Shown: positions 1-10,192, counted from the stretch's first letter. The stretch: DNA of 64,000 nucleotides from an uncultured Pelagibacteraceae bacterium (GCA_902592325.1 CACJEC010000001.1:217819-281818), one strand, 5' to 3'. Notes: generated by a model from the sequence alone, not told the origin. Numbers and translations: made by a program.

Positions 1-533
1 CCCATTTGAATTAATTCCATAGAATTTCCAATACAGTGACCACTTGTTGCACAAGCAGAACTCATTGTATAATTAGTCCCTTTAATTTTAAATGGAACAG
101 CTAGTGTAGCTGAAGCAGTGCTAGCCATAGTTCTAGGAACAATAAATGGCCCCATTAATTTTGGAGTTTTAGCTCTAGTTTTATCTGCTGCTAAAATTAC
201 ATTTTCAATTGATGGTCCGCCAGAGCCCATTACAATTCCTGTTTTAAAGTTGCTAACATCTTTATCCTCTAATCCTGAATCTTGAATAGCTTCTTTCATG
301 GCTATGTAATTGTAAGCAGATCCTGAGCCCATAAATCTAATAGTTTTTCTGTCTATATAGTCAGCTAGATTTATATTTGGTCTACCATGAACATGACTTT
401 TTAAATTATGTTCTTTATATTCTTCTGCAAAAGATATTCCTGATTTTGAATTTAATAACGACTGATGAACCTCTTCTTGATTTTTTCCTAAGCAAGATAC
501 AATTCCTAAACCTGTAATTACAACCCTTCTCAT
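1..533 (-). CDS. fabB: 3-oxoacyl-[ACP] synthase I (FabB), C-terminal part beyond window start
   Basis: Reverse-strand translation [27 protein letters not shown]...SSACATSGHCIGNSMELIQMG; KAS active-site Cys context; start ATG overlaps fabA stop. Confidence 0.92.
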   Translation of the reverse strand, partial: MRRVVITGLGIVSCLGKNQEEVHQSLLNSKSGISFAEEYKEHNLKSHVHGRPNINLADYIDRKTIRFMGSGSAYNYIAMKEAIQDSGLEDKDVSNFKTGIVMGSGGPSIENVILAADKTRAKTPKLMGPFIVPRTMASTASATLAVPFKIKGTNYTMSSACATSGHCIGNSMELIQM

Positions 534-1033
534 TATTTAAATAATCCTACTTTTAAATTATCTGCTGAATATATCTTTTTATTATCAGCAAGCACTACCC
601 CATTTGCTAAACCAACAGTCGTACCGCCTGGGGACATAATTTTTTTCATATCAATTTCATATCTAACATTTTTTACACTTTTCAAGACTTCTCCTGTAAA
701 TTTTACTGTACCTACTCCAAGAGCCCTTCCTTTACCAGGATTTCCAAGCCAACCAAGATAAAATCCAACTAACTGCCACATAGCATCAAGCCCCAAACAG
801 CCAGGCATTACAGGATCTTCTTTAAAGTGACAATCAAAAAACCAAAGGTCTTGTTTAATATCTAATTCAGCTTTTAATGATCCTTTTTTGAAAGCCCCAT
901 TATTATCATTGATCTCTGTAATTCTATCAAACATAAGCATTGGCGGAAGGGGTAATTTTGCGTTACCCGGGCCAAATAAAGAGCCATTACCACAATTAAT
1001 AAGCTCGTCATATGAGTATGAATTTTTTTTCAT
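533..1033 (-). CDS. fabA: 3-hydroxydecanoyl-[ACP] dehydratase (FabA)
   Basis: ORF; FabA motifs ([31 protein letters not shown]). Confidence 0.96.
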   Translation of the reverse strand: MKKNSYSYDELINCGNGSLFGPGNAKLPLPPMLMFDRITEINDNNGAFKKGSLKAELDIKQDLWFFDCHFKEDPVMPGCLGLDAMWQLVGFYLGWLGNPGKGRALGVGTVKFTGEVLKSVKNVRYEIDMKKIMSPGGTTVGLANGVVLADNKKIYSADNLKVGLFK

Positions 1034-1091
1034 AAATTGAGTACTCTTATTTACTTGATTTTGTATATTTATAATATACTTTTAATAACAG

Positions 1092-1108
1092 TTTAGAACA
1101 ATTATAAC
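1092..1108. promoter_or_regulatory. ICE/Irr-box-like palindrome TTTAGAACAATTATAAC upstream of irr
   Basis: Left arm identical to, right arm 5/7 match to the alphaproteobacterial Irr motif TTTAGAA-N3-TTCTAAA; 15/17 identical to the site before katG. Confidence 0.6.
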
Positions 1109-1126
1109 TAACAATAAGCATGAACT

Positions 1127-1525
1127 GTGAAATATATTGAAAAATTAAGAAATTCTGGACTACGACCTACCAAGCAGAGACTTCAAATATGTGAGGTTTT
1201 ATTTGACACTGAAAAAACTTTCCATTTCACGATTAATGATTTAGCAAAAAAAATTGAAAATCAACTTAATAACAAAATATCTTTAGCAACAATTTACAAT
1301 ACTGTTCATGCATTTGAGAAAAAAGGATATGTAAAACAAATACCTATAAACTCCAGTCAAACCTACTTTGATACTAATATTTCAGACCATCATCACTTTT
1401 ATGATTTAAACGAGAGAAGATTGATTGATTTAGAAAATTCAGATGTTGGACCAATAAAGATATTAAAAAAAATTAATGGTAAAAAAGTTAAATCAATAGA
1501 AGTACTCGTCAAAATTGAAGATTAA
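1127..1525 (+). CDS. irr: Fur-family transcriptional regulator, Irr-like (GTG start)
   Basis: Winged-helix Fur fold (LRPTKQRLQICEVLF...SLATIYNTVHAFEKKGYVKQI) and HHH motif; adjacent to fabA-fabB as in other alphaproteobacteria. Confidence 0.85.
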   Translation: MKYIEKLRNSGLRPTKQRLQICEVLFDTEKTFHFTINDLAKKIENQLNNKISLATIYNTVHAFEKKGYVKQIPINSSQTYFDTNISDHHHFYDLNERRLIDLENSDVGPIKILKKINGKKVKSIEVLVKIED

Positions 1526-1569
1526 TTTTTAGTGATATCTAAGCGTCATTTTTATCCAATTGACACTTT

Positions 1570-1586
1570 TTTAGAACCATTATAAA
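1570..1586. promoter_or_regulatory. ICE/Irr-box-like palindrome TTTAGAACCATTATAAA in katG promoter
   Basis: Left arm perfect, right arm 6/7 match to TTTAGAA-N3-TTCTAAA; lies just downstream of TTGACA (1560-1565), overlapping the likely -10. Confidence 0.65.
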
Positions 1587-1620
1587 GTACATTTCATTAT
1601 AGTCACTGAAGGAGACAACA

Positions 1621-3843
1621 ATGAGTACTGAAGAATTTAAAAAAAAAGAACTAAGCAAATGTCCATTTACGGGAGCAGGAACTCCAGCAAAATTTTCTGC
1701 AGGAAGAGGCCAAACTAACAGAGACTTTTGGCCAAATAGCCTAAATCTTAAAATTCTTAGTCAGCACTCTAGTTTATCTAATCCAATGGATAAAAAATTT
1801 AAATATTCAAAAGAGTTTAAAAAACTAAATTATAAAGCTCTTAAAAAAGATTTGAAAAAATTGATGACTAACTCCCAAGAATGGTGGCCAGCAGATTATG
1901 GTCATTATGGTCCATTATTTATTAGACTTGCATGGCATGCTGCAGGTACTTACAGAACAGGTGATGGTAGAGGTGGGGCTGGAACTGGAAATCAACGTTT
2001 TGCACCATTAAATTCGTGGCCTGATAATGTTAATTTAGACAAAGCTAGACTTCTTTTGTGGCCAATAAAACAAAAATACGGAAGAAAAATATCTTGGGCA
2101 GATCTTTTTATCTTAGTTGGTAATGTTGCATTAGATTCAATGGGTTTCAAAACATTTGGTTTTGGAGCTGGAAGAGTAGATATCTGGGAACCAGAAGATG
2201 ATATTTATTGGGGTTCAGAAAAAGAGATGCTAGATGTTAAAAGATATAGTGGAAAAAGAGATTTAGAACAGCCTTTGGGAGCTTCACACATGGGATTGAT
2301 TTATGTTAATCCTCAAGGACCAGATGCTAACCCTGATCCGTTATTAGCTGCGCATGATATTAGAGAGACTTTTGGAAGAATGGCAATGAACGATTATGAA
2401 ACTGCTGCATTAGTTGCAGGAGGGCATACTTTTGGTAAATCTCATGGAGCAGCACCGGAATCTCATAAAGGTCCAGACCCTGAAGCATCAAAAATTCAAG
2501 ATCAAGCCACTGGATGGAATAGTGGTTATAAATCTGGAAAAGGAGTTGATACTATAAGTAGCGGTATTGAAGGCGCATGGACTCAAAATCCAATTAAATG
2601 GGATATGGGATATCTAGATTGTCTTTATGGACACGAGTGGGAACTAACAAAGAGTCCTGCGGGTGCGCATCAATGGACTCCAAAGAAAAACGGTCAAGAA
2701 ATAAAAATGGTTCCAGATGCACATGATAAAAATGTAATGCATCCTCCAATGATGCAAACAACTGATATTTCGTTAAAAGTTGATCCTAGTTATGGTCCTA
2801 TAACAAGACATTTTCATAAAAATCCAAAAGAATTTCATGATGCTTTTGCAAGGGCTTGGTTTAAATTAACTCATAGAGATATGGGTCCTAGGGCTTGTTA
2901 TTTAGGAAGTGATGTTCCCAAAGAGGAGCTAATTTGGCAAGACCCAATAGATAAACCAAAATATAAATTAAAATTAAAAGATATTAACGTTCTAAAATTG
3001 AAATTATCAAAATCAAAATTATCAATTTCTGATTTAGTTTCTACTGCATGGGCATCAGCTTCAACGTTTAGAGGTTCAGACAAAAGAGGTGGTGCTAATG
3101 GAGCAAGAATAATGCTAGAACCACAAAAGAATTGGAAAGTTAATAACCCTACCAAACTTTCAAAAGTTATTACAGTTTTAAAGAAAATCAAAAAACAATT
3201 TGATACTAAAAAGAAAACTGTTTCAATGGCTGACTTGATTGTTTTAGCTGGTGGAGTAGGAATTGAAATGGCAGCAAAAAAAGCTGGCCGTAAAATTAAT
3301 GTTCCATTCTCACCTGGAAGAGGAGACGCAAGACAAGAACAAACAGATATAAATTCATTTGGATTATTAGAACCTCAAGCAGATGGTTTTAGAAATTATT
3401 TAAATGGAGGTAAATCAATAGTTTCTGCTGAAGAAAAATTAATTGATAAAGCTCAGTTAATGGGTCTTACAGCTCCAGAAATGACAGCATTAGTAGGTGG
3501 GATGCGGGTTCTCAATACTAATTTTGATGGTTCAAATCATGGTGTTTTTACTAAAAAGCCTGGTGTACTTACAAATGATTATTTTACAAGTTTGTTAGAT
3601 ATGAATACAACTTGGAAAGAAACAGACAAATCTGAACAGACATTTGTTGGTACTGACCGAAAAACAAATAAAGTTAAATGGAAAGGTACTAGGGTTGATC
3701 TTATTTTTGGATCTAATTCACAACTAAGAGCTTTAGCAGAAGTTTATGCATGTGACGACTCATTAGATAAATTTATAAGTGATTTTGTTGCTGCTTGGGT
3801 TAAAGTAATGAATGCAGATAGATTTGATTTAAAGTTAAATTAA
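1621..3843 (+). CDS. katG: Catalase-peroxidase KatG
   Basis: Full-length 740-aa [49 protein letters not shown] motifs; duplicated peroxidase-like C-terminal half; SD ggaga. Confidence 0.97.
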   Translation: MSTEEFKKKELSKCPFTGAGTPAKFSAGRGQTNRDFWPNSLNLKILSQHSSLSNPMDKKFKYSKEFKKLNYKALKKDLKKLMTNSQEWWPADYGHYGPLFIRLAWHAAGTYRTGDGRGGAGTGNQRFAPLNSWPDNVNLDKARLLLWPIKQKYGRKISWADLFILVGNVALDSMGFKTFGFGAGRVDIWEPEDDIYWGSEKEMLDVKRYSGKRDLEQPLGASHMGLIYVNPQGPDANPDPLLAAHDIRETFGRMAMNDYETAALVAGGHTFGKSHGAAPESHKGPDPEASKIQDQATGWNSGYKSGKGVDTISSGIEGAWTQNPIKWDMGYLDCLYGHEWELTKSPAGAHQWTPKKNGQEIKMVPDAHDKNVMHPPMMQTTDISLKVDPSYGPITRHFHKNPKEFHDAFARAWFKLTHRDMGPRACYLGSDVPKEELIWQDPIDKPKYKLKLKDINVLKLKLSKSKLSISDLVSTAWASASTFRGSDKRGGANGARIMLEPQKNWKVNNPTKLSKVITVLKKIKKQFDTKKKTVSMADLIVLAGGVGIEMAAKKAGRKINVPFSPGRGDARQEQTDINSFGLLEPQADGFRNYLNGGKSIVSAEEKLIDKAQLMGLTAPEMTALVGGMRVLNTNFDGSNHGVFTKKPGVLTNDYFTSLLDMNTTWKETDKSEQTFVGTDRKTNKVKWKGTRVDLIFGSNSQLRALAEVYACDDSLDKFISDFVAAWVKVMNADRFDLKLN

Positions 3844-3868
3844 TAAAATTAAAAGCGGAAAAAATAAT

Positions 3869-4465
3869 ATGACAACAACAAGTTTTGAGGACTTTTATGA
3901 AGTCCCTAACCTTAACTTTGATATTTCAAAATTAAGAAAAGATTTAGAAAAAATATTAAAAAATAAAAAATTTAATTCTCCAGGAGTTACACATTTTGGT
4001 GCAATTTCAATAAACCAAATTCCAAATGACGAAAATTCTATCAAAGGAAACAATATCAGAGGCAGATACTGGACTATTGCCGATGAAACAGGTAAAGAAG
4101 TAACAAGAGATAAAGATATAGATGAAACTAAATATACAGAGCTAGTTCCAGAGTTTGAAAATACATATTTTAAAGAAGTCTATGAGACTTTAAGAAAAAG
4201 ATACAAATTAGGTAGAGTGAGATTGCTACTCAAAGAACCAAGGTCAACTCTAAGCTGGCATAAAGATCCTGAATGTAGACTTCATATTCCAATTATAACT
4301 AATAAAGGTTGTTCTATGGTTATAGAAAATGTTGCTAAACACCTTCCTGCAGATGGAAAAGTTTGGATAACAAATAATACTAAATACCACAACTTTTTTA
4401 ATGGAGGAGAACAAGCTAGAATTCACTTAGTAGCTTGTGTTTTAGAAAGTCCTTTTAAAAATTAA
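3869..4465 (+). CDS. Aspartyl/asparaginyl beta-hydroxylase-like 2OG-Fe(II) protein
   Basis: WHKDPECRLHIPI...YHNFFNGGEQARIHLV resembles the HxD...H facial triad arrangement. Confidence 0.65.
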   Translation: MTTTSFEDFYEVPNLNFDISKLRKDLEKILKNKKFNSPGVTHFGAISINQIPNDENSIKGNNIRGRYWTIADETGKEVTRDKDIDETKYTELVPEFENTYFKEVYETLRKRYKLGRVRLLLKEPRSTLSWHKDPECRLHIPIITNKGCSMVIENVAKHLPADGKVWITNNTKYHNFFNGGEQARIHLVACVLESPFKN

Positions 4466-4705
4466 ATGGAACTTACTAGTGGTATATTTAAGGCTGCTGA
4501 AAACGTATATAAAAACAACAAAGGTTCAATTTTAAGGACAGTTGTCTATACAATTGGACACTTTATAATTGCAATATCAGTACTAATGTTAGTTGCAAAT
4601 GTTTCATTTACTATAGCCCTAACAGATGCAATAGTTGAACCAATCGCAAATTCTATTTGGTACTTTATTTTAGATAAATGGTGGGCAAGTAAATCAAAAA
4701 AATAA
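4466..4705 (+). CDS. DUF2061-family small membrane protein
   Basis: SILRTVVYTIGHFIIA...ALTDAIVEPIANSIWYFILDKWW pattern typical of DUF2061; start directly follows the upstream stop. Confidence 0.7.
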   Translation: MELTSGIFKAAENVYKNNKGSILRTVVYTIGHFIIAISVLMLVANVSFTIALTDAIVEPIANSIWYFILDKWWASKSKK

Positions 4706-4753
4706 AAATTCTTAAAGCGTATAAAATTTTAATTTATTTTACTAAAAAAAAGC

Positions 4754-4772
4754 AATAATAATAATCATTCGC
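4754..4772. promoter_or_regulatory. Fur-box-like 19-mer AATAATAATAATCATTCGC
   Basis: 15/19 match by eye to GATAATGATAATCATTATC. Confidence 0.4.
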
Positions 4773-4784
4773 AAAAAAAAATGT

Positions 4785-4803
4785 GATAATGATAATTGTT
4801 CTC
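4785..4803. promoter_or_regulatory. Fur-box-like 19-mer GATAATGATAATTGTTCTC
   Basis: 16/19 match by eye to GATAATGATAATCATTATC; upstream of the 59-aa ORF. Confidence 0.5.
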
Positions 4804-4848
4804 ACTGATTTTTCTTGAATGTCTTTTTTTCATACTTAATCTCTAATT

Positions 4849-5028
4849 ATGCAAATAGAAAATTATAATTGCAAAAAATGTGGATTAACAATCTCTTCAA
4901 CTTGTTCAAAGTGTGATAAAGTTGTTGATGTTGAGGTCCTTGATGATGGTTGTATTGTACAAAAAACAAAATGTGGAGAATGTGCTAATACCCCTGTTGT
5001 TAAAGATATTTGTGCTCAACAAAAATAA
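4849..5028 (+). CDS. 59-aa Cys-rich (zinc-ribbon-like) small protein, not in ORF track
   Basis: MQIENYNCKKCGLTISSTCSKCDKVVDVEVLDDGCIVQKTKCGECANTPVVKDICAQQK*; eight Cys including three CxxC pairs. Confidence 0.65.
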   Translation: MQIENYNCKKCGLTISSTCSKCDKVVDVEVLDDGCIVQKTKCGECANTPVVKDICAQQK

Positions 5029-5061
5029 TTAAATCCATTTTTTTTAAAAATTATTAAAGGG

Positions 5062-5505
5062 TTAATTAACTTGGCCCCACACATCTTTATTTTTTATCCA
5101 TCCCTTAAATTTTTTAGTTTTTATTTTGCACCATTCTTCTATGCATTTTTGAACAATTAAAACTCTTCCCTTTTTTATTTTTGCCAATGGTTTAGAAAAA
5201 TTAGAAGGTTTATCAAATAAAATTTTATCTTTAAGAGGGATTACTGAATTTATTTTTTTTAATTGGGATATATGTATCCATCCACTATTTTTTTTATGAT
5301 CAATTATTCTTCTAAAATTTTCTTTTTTATCTATTTGCTTAATAGGTAAGTTTATTTTTTTATAAATGTATTTAATTGGAGACTCAAGACTTGGACCATA
5401 CCTAACGTTAACTTTATTCTTCTTTAAAGATAGAAAAATCTCTTCTGCGGCAGCTATTGATAAAAAAGATAAATAAAAAAAAATTATAAGAATTTTTTTA
5501 ATCAT
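5062..5505 (-). CDS. Exported bacterial SH3-domain protein
   Basis: N-terminal signal peptide (MIKKILIIFFYLSFLSIAAAEE) and repeated SH3-like NVRYGPSLESP...GWIHISQL...GWIKNKDVWG. Confidence 0.7.
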   Translation of the reverse strand: MIKKILIIFFYLSFLSIAAAEEIFLSLKKNKVNVRYGPSLESPIKYIYKKINLPIKQIDKKENFRRIIDHKKNSGWIHISQLKKINSVIPLKDKILFDKPSNFSKPLAKIKKGRVLIVQKCIEEWCKIKTKKFKGWIKNKDVWGQVN

Positions 5506-6244
5506 TTAAAATTTTATGTAATTTAACTTTTCTAAAATTTAAGTTTAGCAAGTCTAAAATTAAAATATAGCCATTGAGATTTTTACCAATATTTAAAATT
5601 TTTTTTAAAATTTCATTAGCTTGAATTGTACCAACAACACCAGCTACTGTTCCTAAAATTCCTTCATACTCACAGTTCAATATATCGTCTGAAATTTTTT
5701 CTTCTTGAAAAAAACTTCTTATACATGGAGTATTTTTATTTTTGAAATCAAAAGTAAAAATATGTCCATCAAATTTACTTATAGCCCCAGATACTAAAAA
5801 TTTTTTTGACGCTTTACAAAAATCATTAATTAAAAATTTAGTCTTAAAATTATCTGACCCATCAACAATATAATCATATTTCTTTATAATCTTTTTATAA
5901 TTATTTTTAGTAAGTCTTATTTTATAAGAATTAATTTTTATTTTAGAATTAATTTTTTCCAACTTTTTTTTAGCAGCAATTACTTTAGATTTTTTTAAGT
6001 CGTTTATATCGTATAGGCTTTGACGATGAATATTTGATAAATCAACATTGTCAGAGTCAATAATCCCTATTGAACCAACACCTGCTCTTGTTAAAAATTC
6101 AGCAACGGGACATCCTAAACCTCCCATACCAATAATTAACACTTTGGAGTCAATAATCTTTTTTTGACCTATTACACCAATATTCTTTAAGATAATTTGT
6201 CTTGAAAATCTCTCAATTTGTTTTTTATTTAACTTTAAATTCAT
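5498..6244 (-). CDS. ThiF/MoeB/HesA-family adenylyltransferase
   Basis: RFSRQIILKNIGVIGQKKI...VLIIGMGGLGCPVAEFLTRAGVGSIGIIDSDNVDLSNIHRQSLY. Confidence 0.9.
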   Translation of the reverse strand: MNLKLNKKQIERFSRQIILKNIGVIGQKKIIDSKVLIIGMGGLGCPVAEFLTRAGVGSIGIIDSDNVDLSNIHRQSLYDINDLKKSKVIAAKKKLEKINSKIKINSYKIRLTKNNYKKIIKKYDYIVDGSDNFKTKFLINDFCKASKKFLVSGAISKFDGHIFTFDFKNKNTPCIRSFFQEEKISDDILNCEYEGILGTVAGVVGTIQANEILKKILNIGKNLNGYILILDLLNLNFRKVKLHKILND

Positions 6245-6678
6245 TTACCTGTTGAACCAAATCCTCCCTTGCCTCTAATTGTTTCAGGTAAATCATTGGT
6301 TTCTTTTAATTCTATTTTAACAACCGGTGTTAATATCATTTGTGCTATTCTATCTCCATTATTTATAAGGAAATCATTATTTCCATGATTATAAATTATT
6401 ACTTTAATTTCACCTCTATAATCACTGTCAATTGTTCCTGGCGTATTTAATATGCTAATATTATTTTTAGCGGCCAATCCTGATCTTGGTCTTATTTGTA
6501 TCTCATAATCCTCAGAAAAAGCGATTGATAAACCTGTTGGTATTAAACAAGAGGTTTTAGGCTTAATTGTTAAAGATGACTTGATGAAAGCCATTAAATC
6601 CATCCCTGATGCACCAGATGTTTTATATGATGGTAATTGAACTTCTGGAGATAATTTTTTAATTAATACTTTAACCAT
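6241..6678 (-). CDS. dut: dUTP diphosphatase
   Basis: Trimeric dUTPase motifs SGMDLMA, RPRSGLAAK, GTIDSDYRGEI, GKGGFGSTGK. Confidence 0.97.
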   Translation of the reverse strand: MVKVLIKKLSPEVQLPSYKTSGASGMDLMAFIKSSLTIKPKTSCLIPTGLSIAFSEDYEIQIRPRSGLAAKNNISILNTPGTIDSDYRGEIKVIIYNHGNNDFLINNGDRIAQMILTPVVKIELKETNDLPETIRGKGGFGSTGK

Positions 6679-7877
6679 TAATTTAATTGGTTATTAATTC
6701 TTTCAACTATCTCTTCTGATATTAAAGATTTATTTTTTGTAGATAATTTTTCTTTTTTCTTATTTTTATAAAAAATTGTTACTTCGTTAAAATCTGAGTC
6801 AAAACCTATATCTTTATTTGAAACATCATTAGCAATTATCATATCGCAATTTTTATTCTTCAGTTTTTCAATTGCATTACTTTCTAAATTATTTGTCTCT
6901 GCTGCAAAACCTATGACTAATTTTGGTCTCATTGAATTATGATTAGAAACATAGTTTAAAATATCAACATTTTTTTCCAATTTTATGGTTAATTCATCTT
7001 TCTTTTTTATCTTAATATCATTTTTTTCAACAATTTTAAAATCAGCAACCGCTGCAGAAAAAATAGCAACATCAACTGGCAAATATTTTTGAGTTTCTTT
7101 AAACATTTGTTCTGCAGTTTCTACTTTAATAAGTTTAATTTCCTCATTAATTTTCAGATTCGTTGGTCCTGATATTAAAGTTGTTTGATAACCAATTCTT
7201 GATAATGATTTAGCTATTTCATATCCTTGCTTACCACTAGATTTATTTGAAATAAATCTAACAGGATCTAAATATTCTTTAGTTGGTCCAGCTGTTACTA
7301 AAGCTTTAAGTTTTTTATTTTTGTTAATATAAAAAAGATATTCATTGATTCTATTAACAATATTGATCGGTTCAGTCATTTTTCCTTCACCATATTCTCC
7401 ACAAGCCATTTCTCCAATTTCAGGTCCTATTATTTTATATGAAAAATTTTTTAAAATATTTAAGTTTTCCTTGGTGGATGTATGTTCCCACATTCTAACA
7501 TTCATTGCTGGAACTAAAAAAATAGGTTTGTTTGAAGCTAAAATAACTGTTGAAGCTAAATCTTCAGAGGATCCTTTTGCAAGTTTTGAAATTGTGTTTG
7601 CTGTAGCAGGCATTACTAAAATTAAATCTGCCCACCTAGATAAAGCAATATGATCCATTTCACTTTCATTTTCTATACTAAATAAATCATCATATACTTT
7701 ACCTTGTGATAAAGATGAAATTGATAATGGGGTTATAAATTCTTTAGAACTCTTTGTTAAAATTGTCTTTATCTCATAATTATTTTTTTTTAAAATTCTG
7801 ATTGTTTCAAGACTTTTGTAAGCTGCAATTCCACCACAAATAACTAATAATATTTTTTTGTCTTTTAAGTTTTTCAT
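6678..7877 (-). CDS. coaBC: Bifunctional phosphopantothenoylcysteine decarboxylase/phosphopantothenate-cysteine ligase
   Basis: CoaC flavoprotein N-term (GGIAAYKSLE, PAMNVRMW) and CoaB C-term (TAGPTKEYLDPVRFISNKSSGKQG). Confidence 0.95.
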   Translation of the reverse strand: MKNLKDKKILLVICGGIAAYKSLETIRILKKNNYEIKTILTKSSKEFITPLSISSLSQGKVYDDLFSIENESEMDHIALSRWADLILVMPATANTISKLAKGSSEDLASTVILASNKPIFLVPAMNVRMWEHTSTKENLNILKNFSYKIIGPEIGEMACGEYGEGKMTEPINIVNRINEYLFYINKNKKLKALVTAGPTKEYLDPVRFISNKSSGKQGYEIAKSLSRIGYQTTLISGPTNLKINEEIKLIKVETAEQMFKETQKYLPVDVAIFSAAVADFKIVEKNDIKIKKKDELTIKLEKNVDILNYVSNHNSMRPKLVIGFAAETNNLESNAIEKLKNKNCDMIIANDVSNKDIGFDSDFNEVTIFYKNKKKEKLSTKNKSLISEEIVERINNQLN

Positions 7878-7885
7878 TGGGAGAA

Positions 7886-9457
7886 TTAAAATACTAATAG
7901 ACTAATAATTACAACAACTAATATTCCAATTATTGATTGATTTCTAAAAGCGATCATTTCAGATCTCTTATTATTCAAAGCTGTATAAGAGTTTGAATTA
8001 TTAGGTATTTGCCCACTTGCTAAATAGGTCAAAGCTTGATTTGCCTTATCCATGATTTCTGGAAATTCCGGTAAACGCTTAATTACTTCTGATGTGTTTT
8101 GAAGTGTCTCATTAATTGTATTTAAAGGGTCCTTTGTTTCTTTTAACCAATTCTCTAAAACTGGTTTTGATGTTATCCAAATATTTGTATCTGGATTAAG
8201 TTTTCTTGCTACTCCTTCTACCACAACCATAGTTTTCTGAAGCATTAATAACTGAGGCTGTGTTTGCATATTAAATTTTTCAGTAACATTAAATAGTTGT
8301 TTAAGGAGTTTACCTCCAGATATGTCTTTAACTGCTTGACCAAAAATTGGCTCACCAATTGACCTCAATGCTTGTGCCAAGTCATCAATAGGAACTTCTT
8401 TTGGTACCAAACCTGCAACTAAATGTACTTCGGCAACTTTTTTATAATCTCTTTGAATAAATCCAAATAGGATTTCTGCTAAAAATCTTTTACTCATTTT
8501 ATCTAATCTACCCATAATTCCAAAATCAATTGGAACAATTTGACCACTAGTATTTATAAAAATATTTCCTTGATGCATATCTGCATGAAAAAAACCATCT
8601 CTTACAGCATGTCTTAGGAAATGTTGAATAATATCCTCTGCTATTTTATTTGTATCAATATTTTGTTTTTTAAGTTTTTCAGTTTCTCTAATCGAAACAC
8701 CTTCAACCCAGTCTAAGGTCATTACATGTTCACTTGTAAAATTCCAAAAAATTTCTGGAACCTTAAATCCCACATCATTTTTAGTATTTTCTGCAAATTC
8801 ATTAGCAGCTGCAGCTTCAAATCTTAGATCCATTTCCAAATTAGTTATCTCTTTTAGTAAAAAAACAACCTCTACAAGTTTTAATCTTTTTGTTTTTTTA
8901 ACTAATGATTCAACAAAAAAAGCAAATAGCATAATAGCATCGATCTCTTCATTAAAAATTTTTCTAATATTGGGTCTTAAAATCTTTATTGCTACATCTT
9001 TGATTGTTCCATTATCGTTTATCTGTGCTTTGTGAACTTGAGCTATAGATGCTGCTGCTACAGGCTCACTTAAATTAATAATTGTGTTAAAAGTTTCTTC
9101 ACCCAAATCTTTTCTAATTATCTCTTTAGCTTGATAAATTGAAAAGGGAGGTAATTTATCTTGTAAATTTTCTAATTTTTTTGATAATTCATTTCCAATT
9201 ATATCTGGTCTTGTTGCAAGAAACTGTCCAAGTTTAATAAAAGTTGTACCCATGGATTCTAAGGAACTTGATAATCTTTCACCTTCATCTTGTTGATCTT
9301 TATTTAATTGTTTTTTTTGGGAAAAAGAAAAAGCTAAAATTTTAAATATAATTTTTATTAAAAGGGGAGTTTCTTGAAATTTGGATGTAATTTTTAAAAT
9401 GTCTGATTTTGCTACTTTTCTTCCTAGTTTGAACAAAGTAATTAGTTTTTTTACCAT
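7886..9457 (-). CDS. ubiB: Ubiquinone biosynthesis kinase-like protein UbiB
   Basis: ABC1/UbiB motifs (LGQFLATRPDIIG, AAASIAQVHKA, HADMHQGNIF); C-terminal TM. Confidence 0.93.
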   Translation of the reverse strand: MVKKLITLFKLGRKVAKSDILKITSKFQETPLLIKIIFKILAFSFSQKKQLNKDQQDEGERLSSSLESMGTTFIKLGQFLATRPDIIGNELSKKLENLQDKLPPFSIYQAKEIIRKDLGEETFNTIINLSEPVAAASIAQVHKAQINDNGTIKDVAIKILRPNIRKIFNEEIDAIMLFAFFVESLVKKTKRLKLVEVVFLLKEITNLEMDLRFEAAAANEFAENTKNDVGFKVPEIFWNFTSEHVMTLDWVEGVSIRETEKLKKQNIDTNKIAEDIIQHFLRHAVRDGFFHADMHQGNIFINTSGQIVPIDFGIMGRLDKMSKRFLAEILFGFIQRDYKKVAEVHLVAGLVPKEVPIDDLAQALRSIGEPIFGQAVKDISGGKLLKQLFNVTEKFNMQTQPQLLMLQKTMVVVEGVARKLNPDTNIWITSKPVLENWLKETKDPLNTINETLQNTSEVIKRLPEFPEIMDKANQALTYLASGQIPNNSNSYTALNNKRSEMIAFRNQSIIGILVVVIISLLVF

Positions 9458-10161
9458 TAAATTTTCCAGCCACTATGAATTGATACTAAACCACCAGACA
9501 AATTACGAAATGAACATTTTTTAAAGTTATTTTTTTCCATTAAAAAAATCAATTCATCTTGATTTACAAAATTTTCAATACTTTTAACCAAATATTCGTA
9601 AGGTTCCTTTTCTCCAACTATAATATTTCCAATTAAAGGAATTAATTTTGAATAATTCTCATAAAGAAAATTTAATTTCGAATTTTGTATTTTTGAAAAT
9701 TCAAGACATAAAAATCGACCACCTGGTTTTAAAACTCTATATGCCTCCGATAAAGCTTTGCTAATATTCTTAGTATTTCTTAGTCCAAAACTAATAGTAT
9801 AAAAATCAAAGGAGTTTTCCAAAATAGGTAATCTTTCAGCTGAAGCTATAATCCACTTAATATTATCATATTTATTCAATTTTTCTTTACCTTTGGCAAT
9901 CATACTTTTGTTTGGGTCAACACATGTAATTGCTAAATTTTTTTTTGTATTATCTAAAAATAATTTTCCGATATCACCTGTGCCACAAGCAACATCAATC
10001 AAATTACTTTGTAAAGATGGGTTCATCATATTAATTAAATTTTTTTTCCAGATTCGATGAGTTCCTAAGGACATAAAATCGTTCATGAGATCATATTTGT
10101 TATAAACTTTATCAAATACACCTTGAACTAAACCTTTTTTATTTTGAAGATTTTGTTGCAT
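9457..10161 (-). CDS. ubiE: Ubiquinone/menaquinone biosynthesis methyltransferase
   Basis: UbiE motifs YDLMNDFMSLGTHRIWK, DVACGTGDIGKL, ISFGLRN, GGRFLCLEFSK. Confidence 0.95.
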   Translation of the reverse strand: MQQNLQNKKGLVQGVFDKVYNKYDLMNDFMSLGTHRIWKKNLINMMNPSLQSNLIDVACGTGDIGKLFLDNTKKNLAITCVDPNKSMIAKGKEKLNKYDNIKWIIASAERLPILENSFDFYTISFGLRNTKNISKALSEAYRVLKPGGRFLCLEFSKIQNSKLNFLYENYSKLIPLIGNIIVGEKEPYEYLVKSIENFVNQDELIFLMEKNNFKKCSFRNLSGGLVSIHSGWKI

Positions 10162-10192
10162 AATTAATTTTATATTATCAATATAGTATTAA

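Noticed and set aside
2898-3191. 97-aa minus-strand ORF
   Set aside because: Fully antisense to katG; composition explained by reverse complement of coding sequence.
7345-7653. 102-aa plus-strand ORF
   Set aside because: Antisense within coaBC; no independent support.
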